Source: Winslowiella toletana (GTDB taxonomy: Bacteria > Pseudomonadota > Gammaproteobacteria > Enterobacterales > Enterobacteriaceae). From it: a stretch of DNA of 64,000 bases. The stretch spans positions 3,906,001 to 3,970,000 of the forward strand of contig NZ_CP134152.1 of NCBI RefSeq assembly GCF_032164335.1. Direction: 5' to 3'. Below are positions 45,726-55,837 of the stretch, in pieces. Position numbers and translations under genes: made by a program. The notes below the pieces were generated by a model, which did not search any database, was not told the DNA's origin, and was given only the letters and a program-made list of their open reading frames with translations. The first letter of the stretch is position 1. Each line of letters starts with the position of its first letter.

Positions 45726-45905
45726 TTAGCGCCACGGATTCAACAACGGCGCATGCATTCCGATAAAATCTTTAGTATTGCGCGTTATCACCGTCATGCC
45801 ATGAACCATTGCCGTGGCAGCAATCATAGCATCAGCCTGTGAACGTTGATCCGGCACGTGCAGATTCGCGCAGTATAAGGCTACGGCTTTATCGCACGGG
45901 TGGTT
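45726..45905 (-). pseudogene. VapC-like PIN toxin remnant (C-terminal half)
   Basis: Translating the minus strand gives DKAVALYCANLHVPDQRSQA then DAMIAATAMVHGMTVITRNT, then KDF and a terminal LLNPWR before TAA at 45728-45726. This is the C-terminal half of a VapC PIN-domain toxin (conserved D-x-x-IAA-A and TRN-x-DF). The N-terminal half with the first acidic residue is missing, and the frame has no start. The antitoxin gene ends inside it (stop at 45881). An internal deletion seems to have joined antitoxin and toxin. Confidence 0.75.
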
Positions 45906-46111
45906 TCAAACTCGATATCTTGCGACGCTGGCATTGATAATGCTTCAACCAGTGACTTGCGGCTACCTGAAAGCCGGATAAAGTCATGATAAGTCATCAG
46001 AACATGCTCTGGCTTACCGCGCATGGTGATGTAAACCGGGCCTGATTCCGCCGCTTTTTTCGCACTGGAGACGTCCTGATTAAAGTGACGGCTGGTATAA
46101 GTGATCGTCAT
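45881..46111 (-). CDS. Phd/YefM-family antitoxin of a broken toxin-antitoxin pair
   Basis: Antitoxin-like protein of 76 residues. The N-terminus MTITYTSRHFNQDVSSAKKA then AESGPVYITMRGKPEHVLMTY is the Phd/YefM fold that binds DNA and autoregulates. The C-terminal toxin-binding tail stops early (DIEFETTRAIKP) where the VapC remnant begins, so the tail is probably altered by the deletion. It may persist as an orphan repressor or an antidote to related toxins elsewhere. It sits just downstream of lysS. Confidence 0.78.
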   Translation of the reverse strand: MTITYTSRHFNQDVSSAKKAAESGPVYITMRGKPEHVLMTYHDFIRLSGSRKSLVEALSMPASQDIEFETTRAIKP

Positions 46112-46190
46112 AATGCCTCCTTTAAGTAGGTATGTTGCTACATTTTTAATCTACTTAAGTCCGGTTAAAAAACAATGGCTAAAATAGCAG

Positions 46191-46221
46191 CAAAAAAAAC
46201 GGCCAGCATTAGCTGACCGTT
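46191..46221 (-). terminator. Rho-independent terminator of lysS
   Basis: Stem ACGGCCAGC / GCTGACCGT (46199-46220) with one mismatch and a 4-nt loop. On the minus strand it is followed by eight T (A-run at 46192-46199). It lies about 25 bp beyond the lysS stop. Confidence 0.75.
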
Positions 46222-46243
46222 AATCTTGCGGCGTACTACCCAA

Positions 46244-47767
46244 TTATTTATTGGTTGGACGCAGCGCCGGGAACAGAATCACGTCACGAATCGTATGGCT
46301 GTTGGTAAACAGCATCACCATACGGTCGATACCAATCCCCAGTCCGGCTGTCGGTGGCAAACCGTGCTCCAGCGCCGTGACATAGTCTTCGTCGTAGAAC
46401 ATCGCTTCATCATCACCGGCATCTTTTGCATTAACCTGCTGGGCAAAACGCTCAGCCTGATCTTCTGCATCATTCAGCTCGGAGAAGCCGTTACCGATTT
46501 CACGACCACCAATAAAGAATTCAAAGCGGTCGGTGATTTCCGGATTGTCGTCATTACGACGCGCCAGCGGTGAAACTTCAGCCGGATACTCAGTGATAAA
46601 GGTCGGCTGAATCAGATGGCTTTCAGCAGTCTCTTCAAAGATCTCAGTCACCACGCGGCCCAAGCCCCAGCTCTTCTCGATTTTAATACCCAGAGAAGCT
46701 GCGATAGCCGACGCTTTTTCCATATCATCAAGATCGGCCAGATTGGTTTCCGGACGATATTTCAGAATCGCTTCTTTCATCGTCAGTTTTTCAAACGGTT
46801 TGCCGAAATCAAACTGCTGATCGCCATACGGCACCACAGTGCTGCCCAGCACGTTCTGCGCCAGGGCGCGGAACAGACTTTCGGTGAGTTCGATCAGATC
46901 TTTGTAATCCGCATACGCCATATAGAGTTCCATCATGGTGAACTCTGGGTTATGGCGTGGAGAAATACCTTCGTTGCGGAAGTTACGGTTAATCTCGAAC
47001 ACGCGATCAAATCCACCCACTACCAGACGCTTCAGGTACAGTTCTGGCGCAATACGCAGGTACATATCAATGTCCAGCGCATTATGATGAGTGATAAACG
47101 GACGCGCAGAAGCACCGCCTGGAATTACCTGCATCATTGGCGTTTCCACTTCCATAAAGTCACGTCCCACCATGAACTGGCGAATACCGGCCATGATCTG
47201 GGAACGCACTTTGAAAGTGTTACGTGATTCGTCGTTGGCAATCAGATCGAGATAACGCTGACGATAGCGGGTTTCCTGATCGGCCAGGCCGTGAAATTTA
47301 TCCGGCAGCGGACGCAGTGCTTTGGTCAGCAAACGCAGCTCGGTACAGTGAATCGACAGCTCACCGGTTTTGGTTTTGAACAGCTTACCGCGTGCGCCAA
47401 GGATGTCGCCTAAGTCCCATTTTTTGAACTGCTCGTTGTAGTGACCTTCTGGCAGATCGTCACGCGCCACGTACAGCTGAATGCGGCCACCGACGTCCTG
47501 CAAAGTCACAAATGACGCTTTACCCATAATGCGGCGCGTCATCATTCGGCCAGCAACACTGACTTCGATATTCAGCGCTTCCAGCTCTTCGTTCTCTTTG
47601 CCGTCGAATTCAGCGTGCAGTTGGTCAGAAGTACGATCGCGGCGGAAATCGTTCGGAAACGCCACGCCGTTTTCACGCAGCGCACCCAGCTTTTCGCGAC
47701 GCGCTTTCAGTTCGTTGTTAAGCTCAACTGCGGCATCAGCAGCGCCCTGCGGTTGTTGTTCAGACAT
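46244..47767 (-). CDS. lysS: Lysyl-tRNA synthetase (class II)
   Basis: Charges tRNA-Lys. It is 507 residues: an N-terminal OB-fold anticodon-binding domain (about 65-150, [19 protein letters not shown]), then the class II catalytic core with motif 2 [20 protein letters not shown] and motif 3 [13 protein letters not shown]. The start [20 protein letters not shown] is like the enteric LysS. It follows prfB (9-bp gap), the classic prfB-lysS operon. Confidence 0.97.
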   Translation of the reverse strand: MSEQQPQGAADAAVELNNELKARREKLGALRENGVAFPNDFRRDRTSDQLHAEFDGKENEELEALNIEVSVAGRMMTRRIMGKASFVTLQDVGGRIQLYVARDDLPEGHYNEQFKKWDLGDILGARGKLFKTKTGELSIHCTELRLLTKALRPLPDKFHGLADQETRYRQRYLDLIANDESRNTFKVRSQIMAGIRQFMVGRDFMEVETPMMQVIPGGASARPFITHHNALDIDMYLRIAPELYLKRLVVGGFDRVFEINRNFRNEGISPRHNPEFTMMELYMAYADYKDLIELTESLFRALAQNVLGSTVVPYGDQQFDFGKPFEKLTMKEAILKYRPETNLADLDDMEKASAIAASLGIKIEKSWGLGRVVTEIFEETAESHLIQPTFITEYPAEVSPLARRNDDNPEITDRFEFFIGGREIGNGFSELNDAEDQAERFAQQVNAKDAGDDEAMFYDEDYVTALEHGLPPTAGLGIGIDRMVMLFTNSHTIRDVILFPALRPTNK

Positions 47768-47776
47768 GTCGGTTCC

Positions 47777-48875
47777 TTATAACCCTGCTTTCAAACTTGC
47801 TTCAATAAATCGATCCAGATCGCCGTCGAGTACCGCCTGGGTATTACGTGTTTCCACCCCGGTACGCAGATCTTTGATGCGTGAATCATCAAGAACGTAA
47901 GAACGAATCTGGCTGCCCCAGCCGATATCGGACTTGTTATCTTCGAGCGCCTGTTTATCAGCATTTTTCTTTTGCATCTCAAGCTCATACAGTTTCGCTT
48001 TCATCTGCTTCATCGCTTGATCTTTGTTCTTATGCTGAGAACGGTCGTTCTGACACTGAGTCACGGTATTGGTTGGCAAATGGGTAATACGTACCGCAGA
48101 TTCCGTACGGTTTACGTGCTGCCCGCCCGCGCCGGATGCGCGATAAACATCGATGCGCAGATCGGCCGGATTGATTTCGATATCGATATCATCATCCACT
48201 TCCGGGTAGATAAACGCAGAGCTGAACGAGGTATGACGGCGACCGCCGGAGTCGAACGGGCTTTTGCGCACCAGGCGATGGACGCCAGTTTCAGTACGCA
48301 GCCAGCCAAAGGCGTAATCGCCACTGATGCGTAATGTGGCGGATTTAAGACCGGCCACATCACCATCTGACTCTTCGATCACTTCAGTTTTAAAGCCTTT
48401 GGCTTCTGCCCAGCGCAGGTACATACGCACCAGCATGCTGGCCCAGTCCTGGGCTTCGGTGCCGCCGGAACCGGCCTGAATATCGATATAGCAATCAGCG
48501 CTGTCATACTCACCAGAGAACATGCGGCGGAATTCCAGTTCGCCCAGCTTTTTCTCCAGCTCGTCCAGTTCGCTAACGGCTTCATTAAAGGTGTCTTCAT
48601 CGTCTGCTTCAACTGCCAGTTCCAGCAGGCCAGCAACATCTTCCAGCCCCTGAGACATCTGGTCCAGAGTGGCAACGATGGCTTCTAACGAGGAACGCTC
48701 TTTTCCCAGCGCTTGCGCACGTTCGGGTTCGTTCCAGACATCAGGCTGCTCTAGTTCTGCGTTGACTTCTTCAAGACGTTCTTTCTTCGCATCATAGTCA
48801 AAGATACCCCCGAAGAACGCCACTGCGCTCGGTGAGATCCTGAATACGGTTTTTTACCGGATTTATTTCAAACAT
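47777..48875 (-). CDS. prfB: Peptide chain release factor 2, with programmed +1 frameshift
   Basis: RF2 recognises UGA and UAA stop codons. The frame from the ATG at 48875 reads [20 protein letters not shown] then LRGYL and stops at an in-frame TGA (48800-48798). A +1 shift at CTT-T-GAC continues with [20 protein letters not shown] to 47777, giving 365 residues in total. The shift site has the CGGGGGTATCTTTGAC context, with the internal Shine-Dalgarno-like G-run. The SPF anticodon-mimic and GGQ ([13 protein letters not shown]) are present. Low RF2 favours the shift, so the gene is autoregulated. It is in an operon with lysS. Confidence 0.97.
48798..48812 (-). promoter_or_regulatory. prfB programmed +1 frameshift site
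   Basis: On the minus strand the sequence is GGGGGTATCTTTGAC. The G-run is the internal Shine-Dalgarno element 3 nt before CTT, and the TGA stop overlaps the shifted GAC codon. This is the conserved RF2 autoregulatory site; the rest of RF2 is read only after the shift. Confidence 0.95.
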
Positions 48876-49008
48876 AGTTTAAGAATCTTTATTTAGGAAT
48901 GTCTGTAATGTAACGGGGCAGTTTAACTGAATTGTCGTGCAGTTTGTAGCACAGATGCGCGGTTTCAGCCCGGGCATTGGCATCTGAAAGTCATACGGGC
49001 TGCAAACC

Positions 49009-49044
49009 TTTGATACAGACGGCGAGAACACCGCCTGTATCAAA
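49009..49044. terminator. Hairpin after recJ
   Basis: TTTGATACAG (49009-49018) and CTGTATCAAA (49035-49044) pair, extended by CGG/CCG with one mismatch, around a loop of about 8 nt. It lies 9 bp past the recJ stop (49053) and separates recJ from the prfB-lysS transcript. Confidence 0.6.
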
Positions 49045-49052
49045 TAACCGGG

Positions 49053-50783
49053 TTATAACGGCCAGAGATGTTCGATAATCAGCTGCACATTGCGATTGCC
49101 GCGAAACTCGTTCACATCAAGTTTATAGGCCAGCTCAACCTGTTTAACACTGGGATCGGGCCATAGCGCGGTGTCGATATTAAACGCGATACCATCCAGT
49201 AACGGACCACCGCCCAGTGGCTCAATCATCACTTTTAAATGACGTTCGCCCACCAGACGCTGCTGTAACAGCTTAAATTTGCCGTCAAAAATCGGCTCCG
49301 GAAAAGCTTGCCCCCACGGACCCGCTTCGCGCAGTAATTCAGCGGTGGCTAGCGTCAGTTCCTGCGGGGCTAATTCGCCATCGGACCAGATAACGCCCTG
49401 TAGCATCTCAGCATCCAGCCACTCACCCACCAGTTCGGCAAAGCGCTGACTGAACTCCTCAAAACGCGCCTCTTCCAGCGACAAACCGGCCGCCATTGCG
49501 TGGCCGCCAAATTTCAGAACCAGACCCGGATTCAGCGTATCAATCCGCTCTAACGCATCGCGCATATGCAATCCTGATACCGAGCGGCCTGAGCCTTTCA
49601 GCGTGCCATCACCGGCTGGCGCAAAAGCAATCACCGGGCGATGAAATCGCTCTTTCAGTCGTGAAGCGAGAATTCCCACCACGCCCTGATGCCACTCCGG
49701 ATGATACATGGCAATACCCAGCGGCAGTGCATCGCTGCTGCGTTCCAGCTTGTCACACAGCACCAGCGCTTCAGACTGCATTGCCTGTTCGATGTCTTTG
49801 CGGTCTTGATTCAGTGCATCCAGCTCATGTGCCAGCATACGGGCCTGCGCCGGATCTTCACTTAACAGCAGCGCCACGCCAACCGACATATCATCAAGAC
49901 GTCCTGCCGCATTGAGACGCGGGCCGAGGGCAAAACCGAGGTCGCTGGCGGCCAGCTGGCGTGCATCACGATTAGAGATTTCCAGCAGCGCACGTATTCC
50001 AGGGCGACATTTACCGGCGCGGATACGGCTGATTCCTTGCCACACCAGAATGCGGTTATTGGCATCAAGCGGCACTACGTCGGCAACGGTTCCTAACGCG
50101 ACTAAATCCAGCAGTTCGGCGAGATTAGGCATTGCTGGCCCCCGCTCAAACCAGCCAAGTTCGCGCAGATGCGCACGCAGCGCCAGCATCAGATAGAACG
50201 CGACCCCAACACCCGCCAGCGAGCGTGACGGGAAGGTGCAGTCAGTGAGATTAGGGTTAACGATCGCTTCGGCATCCGGCAATACTTCACCCGGCAAATG
50301 GTGATCGGTGATCACCACCGGAATCCCTCGCTGATGCGCGTCGCTAACGCCGGTCAGTGAGGAAATACCATTATCGACGGTAACAATCAGTTCCGCGCCG
50401 CGTGCCGCCGCCTGCGCCACCACTTCCGGACTCAGACCGTAGCCATCCTCGAAGCGATTGGGCACCAGATATTCAATGTTACGCCCGCCCATACTGCGAA
50501 GCGCCAGCACGGTAAGCGCGGTGCTGGTGGCACCATCGGCATCAAAATCGCCGACGATCATGATGCGCTTATTGTCCACCAGCGCCTGATGCAGAATTTC
50601 AACCGCGCGCTGAATACCGCTGAGTGACTGATAAGGGAGCAGATTTTTAGCGCCGCGTTCCAGTTCACTGGCTTGCTGCACGCCACGATGGGCATAGAGA
50701 CGTTGTAGCAGTGGATGAAGTTCCGCCGGTAACTGCGCCTCGCCCGTCGCCTCACGGCGACGGAGTTGAGTAGGTTTATTCAC
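49053..50783 (-). CDS. recJ: Single-stranded-DNA-specific 5'-3' exonuclease RecJ
   Basis: DHH-family exonuclease used in RecF-pathway recombination, base excision and mismatch repair. It is 576 residues. Metal-binding motifs: VGDFDADGATSTAL, VTVDNGISS, VITDHHLPGE and NPNLTD in the DHH domain; the DHHA1 GSGRSVSGLHMRDAL with GGHAMAAG near the C-terminal half. It follows dsbC by 6 bp, as in E. coli (xerD-dsbC-recJ). Confidence 0.97.
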   Translation of the reverse strand: MNKPTQLRRREATGEAQLPAELHPLLQRLYAHRGVQQASELERGAKNLLPYQSLSGIQRAVEILHQALVDNKRIMIVGDFDADGATSTALTVLALRSMGGRNIEYLVPNRFEDGYGLSPEVVAQAAARGAELIVTVDNGISSLTGVSDAHQRGIPVVITDHHLPGEVLPDAEAIVNPNLTDCTFPSRSLAGVGVAFYLMLALRAHLRELGWFERGPAMPNLAELLDLVALGTVADVVPLDANNRILVWQGISRIRAGKCRPGIRALLEISNRDARQLAASDLGFALGPRLNAAGRLDDMSVGVALLLSEDPAQARMLAHELDALNQDRKDIEQAMQSEALVLCDKLERSSDALPLGIAMYHPEWHQGVVGILASRLKERFHRPVIAFAPAGDGTLKGSGRSVSGLHMRDALERIDTLNPGLVLKFGGHAMAAGLSLEEARFEEFSQRFAELVGEWLDAEMLQGVIWSDGELAPQELTLATAELLREAGPWGQAFPEPIFDGKFKLLQQRLVGERHLKVMIEPLGGGPLLDGIAFNIDTALWPDPSVKQVELAYKLDVNEFRGNRNVQLIIEHLWPL

Positions 50784-50789
50784 TGAAAC

Positions 50790-51494
50790 TTAGCCACCAC
50801 GCTTCTGGCTATCAAGCAACTGCTTCATCTCTTGCGGCCCCTGATAACCCGGCACCATCATGCCGTTTTCCAGCAGAATCGCCGGAGTACCCTGAATGCC
50901 GTACAGCACGCCGAGTTTGTAGTGTTCATCAAGGTTGATGTCACAGCTGGCAGGTGAAATATCATCACCCTTCATCGCTGCATCCAGGGCTTTCTTACGA
51001 TCGGCAGTACACCAGATCGACTTCATCTGTTTTTCCGTCGGGCTGTTCAGCCCCTGACGCGGGAACGCCAGATAGCGCACGGTAATTCCCAGCGCGTTAT
51101 AATCTGCCATCTGCTCATGCAGCTTGCGGCAGTAACCACAGGTGATATCGGTGAAGACGGTAATCACGTGCTGCTCTTTTGCCGCCTTGTACACGATCAT
51201 CTCTTTCGCCAACGCATCCACTTTTTTCTCCAGCAGCTGGTTAGTCACATTGACCGGCTGCGCGCCGCTGACGTCATACAGCGGGCCCTGAATAAAATGT
51301 TTGCCGTCGTCGCTGACATACATTACGCCGCTTTCCGTCAGGACAGTTTTGGTGCCCGCCAGCGGAGAGGGTTGAATCTCAACTTGCTCTAAACCCAGTT
51401 TTTTTAATGACTGCTGAATCGCCGCATCATCGGCGTGGGCAACACCCGTGACTGATGCAATCAGTAATGACATCAGCATAAAACGCTTTTTCAT
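50790..51494 (-). CDS. dsbC: Thiol:disulfide interchange protein DsbC
   Basis: Periplasmic disulfide isomerase/chaperone kept reduced by DsbD. It is 234 residues with a signal peptide MKKRFMLMSLLIASVTGVAHA, an N-terminal dimerisation domain (about 22-80), and a thioredoxin-fold domain with the CGYC active site (FTDITCGYCRKLHEQM). The cis-Pro region GTPAILLENG is intact, as is the second Cys pair (SIWCTADR, ASCDIN). It sits between xerD and recJ. Confidence 0.97.
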   Translation of the reverse strand: MKKRFMLMSLLIASVTGVAHADDAAIQQSLKKLGLEQVEIQPSPLAGTKTVLTESGVMYVSDDGKHFIQGPLYDVSGAQPVNVTNQLLEKKVDALAKEMIVYKAAKEQHVITVFTDITCGYCRKLHEQMADYNALGITVRYLAFPRQGLNSPTEKQMKSIWCTADRKKALDAAMKGDDISPASCDINLDEHYKLGVLYGIQGTPAILLENGMMVPGYQGPQEMKQLLDSQKRGG

Positions 51495-51528
51495 ATTAAT
51501 CCTTTCTTCTCACTCTCTATCCTGCACC

Positions 51529-52422
51529 TCAGGCGCGCGGATGGTGCTTTTGATGTAATTGACGCAGACGCTCGGTGGCGACATGGGTGTAAATTTGTGT
51601 AGTCGATAAATCGCTGTGGCCTAAAAGCATCTGTACGACACGCAAATCGGCACCGTGGTTCAGTAAGTGGGTGGCAAAAGCATGTCGCAACACGTGCGGA
51701 GACAGTTTTTCGCTGTCTATAGCGGCCAGCGTCGCATAATATTTAATTCGGTGCCAAAAAGTTTGGCGCGTCATGTGTTGAGCACGGTTACTGGGAAACA
51801 GGACATCACCGCTCTGACCATTCATCAGCCACGGGCGCCCATACTCGATAAATTGCTCAATCCAGTGCACCGCCTCTTCTCCCAACGGTACCAGTCGCTC
51901 TTTGTTGCCTTTACCAATCACCCGCACCACACCCTGGCGCAGACTGACATCGCTCAGGTTTAAGCCTACCAGTTCTGAAACGCGAAGTCCGGTTGCATAC
52001 AGCAATTCCAGCATCGCTTTATCACGCAGTTCAATCGGCTGCTCGGTGCCGGGTGCCTGCAACAGCCGTTCAATCTGGGCCTCCGACAGGTCCTTAGGCA
52101 AACGCTGCGGCAGCTTCGGTGAGGAGAGCAGCGTACTGGGATCGTCATCGCGCTGCTTTTCCCGATAAAGGTACTGAAACAGCCGACGCATCGCACTGAG
52201 TAAACGAGCCGAACTGCTGGCTTTATAGCCGCCTTCCAGCCGTTCCGCGAGGAAAGATTGCAAATCAATTGCCTCAGCATTGAGCAGACTGCGTTGGTGG
52301 TGCTCCAGCCATAGCGCCAGCGCCTGCAAATCGAGGCGATAAGAGGCCAGTGTATTCTGCGCAAGGTTGCGCTCAATCCATAGCGCATCCAGAAATTGCT
52401 CGATCAAATCGTTATCTTGCAC
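51529..52422 (-). CDS. xerD: Tyrosine recombinase XerD
   Basis: Resolves chromosome dimers at dif with XerC and FtsK. I chose the GTG at 52422 (VQDNDLIEQFLDALWIERNL), preceded by GAGGT with a 4-nt gap, giving 297 residues (E. coli 298); an ATG at 52443 would add seven. The catalytic set is visible: Arg in ATGLRVSELVGL, Lys in GKGNKERLVPLG, His and Arg in HVLRHAFATHLL, His in LLGHSDLSTTQIYTH and the nucleophile Tyr. It is divergent from fldB. Confidence 0.96.
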   Translation of the reverse strand: MQDNDLIEQFLDALWIERNLAQNTLASYRLDLQALALWLEHHQRSLLNAEAIDLQSFLAERLEGGYKASSSARLLSAMRRLFQYLYREKQRDDDPSTLLSSPKLPQRLPKDLSEAQIERLLQAPGTEQPIELRDKAMLELLYATGLRVSELVGLNLSDVSLRQGVVRVIGKGNKERLVPLGEEAVHWIEQFIEYGRPWLMNGQSGDVLFPSNRAQHMTRQTFWHRIKYYATLAAIDSEKLSPHVLRHAFATHLLNHGADLRVVQMLLGHSDLSTTQIYTHVATERLRQLHQKHHPRA

Positions 52423-52519
52423 GGTTACCTCATCAGTGTGCATTCGTGCTCATTATGCCTGATCCTGCGCCTCTTCTGATACAATCGGCCTAATTGTACT
52501 AAGAATGAGCTTTCCTGGC

Positions 52520-53038
52520 ATGAAAATTGGTCTTTTCTATGGCTCCAGCACCTGCTATACCGAAATGGCAGCGGAAAAAATTCGTGATTTTATCGGTGAA
52601 GAACTGGTTACTCTGCATAATCTGAAAGATGATTCGCCAGCGCTAATGGAACAGTATGACCTGCTGATTCTCGGTATTCCGACCTGGGATTTTGGTGAAT
52701 TACAGGAAGACTGGGAAGCGGTCTGGACTGATATCGCCAGCCTTAACCTGCGCGGCAAAATCGTTGCGCTGTATGGCATGGGCGATCAGTTTGGCTACGG
52801 CGAGTGGTTTCTTGACGCGCTCGGCATGCTGCACGACTTGCTGACGCCGATGGGCGTGAGATTTATAGGCTACTGGCCGCTTGAGGGTTACGAGTTCACC
52901 AGCGCGAAACCGCTGACCGCTGATGGTAAGCAGTTTGTTGGCCTCGCGCTGGATGATGTTAACCAGTACGAGGTCAGTGACGAGCGTATTGAACAGTGGT
53001 GCGAGCAGGTGCTGACTGAAATGGCTGAGCTGCTGTAA
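52520..53038 (+). CDS. fldB: Flavodoxin 2
   Basis: Small FMN-binding electron carrier, 172 residues from the ATG at 52520 ([20 protein letters not shown]). The FMN-phosphate loop GSSTCYT differs from FldA (GSDTGNT) and is diagnostic for FldB; the isoalloxazine loops [13 protein letters not shown] and [13 protein letters not shown] follow. Divergent from xerD, as in E. coli. Confidence 0.95.
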   Translation: MKIGLFYGSSTCYTEMAAEKIRDFIGEELVTLHNLKDDSPALMEQYDLLILGIPTWDFGELQEDWEAVWTDIASLNLRGKIVALYGMGDQFGYGEWFLDALGMLHDLLTPMGVRFIGYWPLEGYEFTSAKPLTADGKQFVGLALDDVNQYEVSDERIEQWCEQVLTEMAELL

Positions 53039-53133
53039 CAGCCCGCCCAGCCCTGTATTACTGCGGCTTAACTGACGCGCAACCGGGAGAATTACCCTAC
53101 CCGTTGATTTTGCGCGTCAGTAACAGTATCGGC

Positions 53134-53544
53134 TTACTCATCATCCCTGCCCTTACTTAACAAACACTGGCGCAGCTGACGCCACGATGCTTCATCCATG
53201 CTGTCACGCAGCAGCCACAGGCGCTCCCGCTTTCCGCTATTATCACGTAATGTCAGCAGCAAAGCCGACCCTATACGCCAGGGACGTCGGGTAATCATCC
53301 ACTCCTTGTGACGCCAGCGTAAGCGGCGCTCGGTTAACAGCGCGATTGCCCCTTCGCGACGACGAATGCGCCGCTGGCTGCGCACGCTCTCCAGCACCAC
53401 CAGCGTTAACAGCACAATCCAGACAACAGTATAAGTTGGTGGCCACGGTGCCAGTAACAGCAGCAGAATAACCACCCCATGCAGCAACAGTGAAACCCAC
53501 TGAGCTTGCCATGAAACGCGTAGATCAGATTGCCACTGGACCAC
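53134..53544 (-). CDS. ygfX: YgfX (CptA) membrane protein
   Basis: Inner-membrane protein of 136 residues with two N-terminal hydrophobic helices (about 15-50) and a soluble tail; reported in E. coli as the toxin partner or modulator linked to SdhE, affecting cell division proteins. The start is a GTG at 53544-53542, inside the last codons of sdhE (20-bp overlap), so the two are coupled. E. coli has the same arrangement. Confidence 0.88.
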   Translation of the reverse strand: MVQWQSDLRVSWQAQWVSLLLHGVVILLLLLAPWPPTYTVVWIVLLTLVVLESVRSQRRIRRREGAIALLTERRLRWRHKEWMITRRPWRIGSALLLTLRDNSGKRERLWLLRDSMDEASWRQLRQCLLSKGRDDE

Positions 53545-53791
53545 GTTGTTGGTTTCTCTGTTGAATCAGTTGCACCATGCGTTTCAGCTCGGGATCGGCA
53601 GGTTCGCCATGGTTCATCAGCCAGTTAAACAGGTCGGGATCGTCACTTTCCAGCAGGTGAATAAACACTTGCTTGTCGGTGTCGCTCAACGAGTCATATT
53701 CATACTCAAAGAACGGCATAATGGAGATGTCCAGCTCACGCATACCGCGACGGCATGCCCAGTGAATTCGCGCTTTGTTGTTAATATCCAT
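53525..53791 (-). CDS. sdhE: SdhE, FAD assembly factor for succinate dehydrogenase
   Basis: Promotes covalent attachment of FAD to SdhA and FrdA. Small all-helical protein of 88 residues with the conserved RGMRELD motif (residues about 15-21), which contacts the flavoprotein; [15 protein letters not shown] is the typical start. It overlaps ygfX by 20 bp and is divergent from ygfZ. Confidence 0.95.
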   Translation of the reverse strand: MDINNKARIHWACRRGMRELDISIMPFFEYEYDSLSDTDKQVFIHLLESDDPDLFNWLMNHGEPADPELKRMVQLIQQRNQQRGPVAI

Positions 53792-54021
53792 TTTTTAATC
53801 ATCAGTTAGCTAAACATGGGCGCTAGTTTAGCGCTTTTTTAACAAAATGCGCGATACGCAAATTTTGCCGTTCCGGCTTAACGCGTAAAGCACTGCTACA
53901 AGATGCAGGGTTAACACGCGTTTTGTGCGTCATCTTCAGAAAACAGGTTGCAAAGCACAGGTGCTCTTTTAACATGAGAAGCATATTGATGGCTTTTGGA
54001 CACCCTTTTCAGGATATAACT

Positions 54022-55002
54022 ATGCCAACCTTTACTTTACCGCCGCGTCAGCCTGTTGCCTCAGCGCGCTTGCCGCTGACGCTGATCTCGCTGGAAGATT
54101 GGGCGCTGACTACCGTGCAAGGTCAGGATCGCGTCAGTTATCTGCAGGGGCAGGTGACACTTGATGTCGCCGCACTGGGTTCTAACCAGCATCTTCTCTG
54201 CGCGCACTGCGACGCAAAAGGAAAAATGTGGAGCAACCTGCGCCTGTTCCATCGTGGCGAAGGTTTTGCCTATATTGAGCGACGCAGCGTGCGTGAAAAC
54301 CAAATCACCGAGCTAAAAAAGTATGCGGTGTTCGCCAAAATCACCATCGAAGCGGACGACCAGTCCGTGTTATCCGGTGTGGCTGGGTTTCAGGCGCGTG
54401 CAGCGCTGACTGGCCTGTTTGACCAGCTGCCAGATGCTGAAAATCAGGTGGTGCAGCAGGGTGACAGCACGCTGCTGTGGTTTGCCCATCCTGCCGAGCG
54501 TTTTCTGCTGATTACCAGCGCGGAAAAAGCGCAGGAAATTCAGCAAAAGCTGGCCGGTGAAGCGCAGTTTAATGACAGCGCACAATGGCTGGCGCTGAAT
54601 ATCGAAGCGGGTTTACCGATTATCGATGAGAAGAACAGCACTCAGTTTATCCCACAGGCCACCAACCTGCAGTCGCTGGATGCCATCAGCTTTAAAAAAG
54701 GCTGTTACACCGGCCAGGAGATGGTGGCTCGCGCCAAGTTCCGAGGAGCCAATAAACGTGCGCTTTACTGGCTGGCGGGCAATGCCAGCCGGGTTCCGGA
54801 AGCGGGCGATTCGCTGGAGATGCAGCTGGGAGAAAACTGGCGTCGCACCGGCACAATTCTGGCGGCCATTCAGCTGGATAACGGTGAGGTGTGGGTGCAG
54901 GTGGTGATGAATAACGATCTTGATGCCGATACCGTGCTGCGCGTTCAGGGCGATGAAGGCGGTAAGCTGGCAATTCAGCCGCTGCCTTATACCATCGACT
55001 AA
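54022..55002 (+). CDS. ygfZ: YgfZ, folate-dependent Fe-S cluster repair/assembly protein
   Basis: GcvT-like folate-binding protein needed for activity of some Fe-S enzymes such as MiaB. It is 326 residues from the ATG at 54022; the open frame extends to 53923 but lacks family similarity there. The signature [18 protein letters not shown] with the key Cys lies at about residues 227-243, and [10 protein letters not shown] precedes it. It is functionally linked to Fe-S enzymes and, by fold, to GcvT. Confidence 0.95.
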   Translation: MPTFTLPPRQPVASARLPLTLISLEDWALTTVQGQDRVSYLQGQVTLDVAALGSNQHLLCAHCDAKGKMWSNLRLFHRGEGFAYIERRSVRENQITELKKYAVFAKITIEADDQSVLSGVAGFQARAALTGLFDQLPDAENQVVQQGDSTLLWFAHPAERFLLITSAEKAQEIQQKLAGEAQFNDSAQWLALNIEAGLPIIDEKNSTQFIPQATNLQSLDAISFKKGCYTGQEMVARAKFRGANKRALYWLAGNASRVPEAGDSLEMQLGENWRRTGTILAAIQLDNGEVWVQVVMNNDLDADTVLRVQGDEGGKLAIQPLPYTID

Positions 55003-55040
55003 TTCATTCATCAGGCGAGGCTGCCTGCCTCGCCACTGAA

Positions 55041-55694
55041 TTAAATAACGTAAAAATAGATCGCCATAAAGTGACACAGGCTGCCACCGAGTACAAAGCC
55101 ATGCCAGATTGCATGATTATACGGAATGCGATTTGAGGCGTAGAAAATCACCCCCAGCGAATAGATAATCCCGCCCGCAGCCAATAGCCAGACGCCTCCT
55201 GCCGATAAGGTCATCGCCAGTTGATAAATCACTATCAGTGACAACCAGCCCATCAACATATAGGTGATCAGCGACATTGCCTCAAAGCGGTGCGCAAATA
55301 TCAGTTTAAAAACCACCCCAATTAACGCCAGACTCCAGATCACCACCATCAGCCAGTGTGCCAGCGGCGATTTAAGCCCCACCAGCAGAAATGGCGTATA
55401 AGTGCCGGCAATCAACAGATAGATGGCACAGTGGTCAAGTTTTTTCAGCCAGTATTTTGCCCGTGGATGAGGAATTGCGTGGTAAAGCGTTGAGGCCAGA
55501 AACAGCAGAATCATACTGCCGCCATAAACGCTGTAGCTGGTGATCGCCAGCGCACTGGCGCGTGCATCAATGGCCTGGTCAAGCAGCAGCACTAATCCAA
55601 TAATCCCCAGCAGACAGCCAACACCATGACTGATGCTGTTAGCGATCTCTTCGGCCAGTGAATATCCCTTGGCTAAAAGCGTGTTATTCGTCAT
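55041..55694 (-). CDS. yqfA: YqfA, hemolysin III/TrhA family membrane protein
   Basis: Seven-helix membrane protein of 217 residues in the PAQR-like/hemolysin III family. Conserved metal-ligand positions are visible: SHGVGCLLG near the start, [31 protein letters not shown] and [21 protein letters not shown]. coli YqfA (TrhA) has been tied to membrane energetics; the haemolysin name is historical. Convergent with ygfZ. yqfB and bglA, next in E. coli, are absent here. Confidence 0.92.
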   Translation of the reverse strand: MTNNTLLAKGYSLAEEIANSISHGVGCLLGIIGLVLLLDQAIDARASALAITSYSVYGGSMILLFLASTLYHAIPHPRAKYWLKKLDHCAIYLLIAGTYTPFLLVGLKSPLAHWLMVVIWSLALIGVVFKLIFAHRFEAMSLITYMLMGWLSLIVIYQLAMTLSAGGVWLLAAGGIIYSLGVIFYASNRIPYNHAIWHGFVLGGSLCHFMAIYFYVI

Positions 55695-55837
55695 AAAACC
55701 GGGCTCCCCCGCGTCAGAAACTCACAAACAGAGATAACGTTGCAGAAGTAGCCTAACTGAGAATAATTTCAGAGTACACCTGTAAGCTAAAATTAAACTG
55801 TGTAGCCATGTAACATCAGCGCAACAGGCTGCTGCCA

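Noticed and set aside
48813..48823. Separate prfB start giving [11 protein letters not shown]
   Set aside because: This is an artefact of ignoring the +1 frameshift. The true start is the ATG at 48875, with the TGA at 48800-48798 read through by frameshifting.
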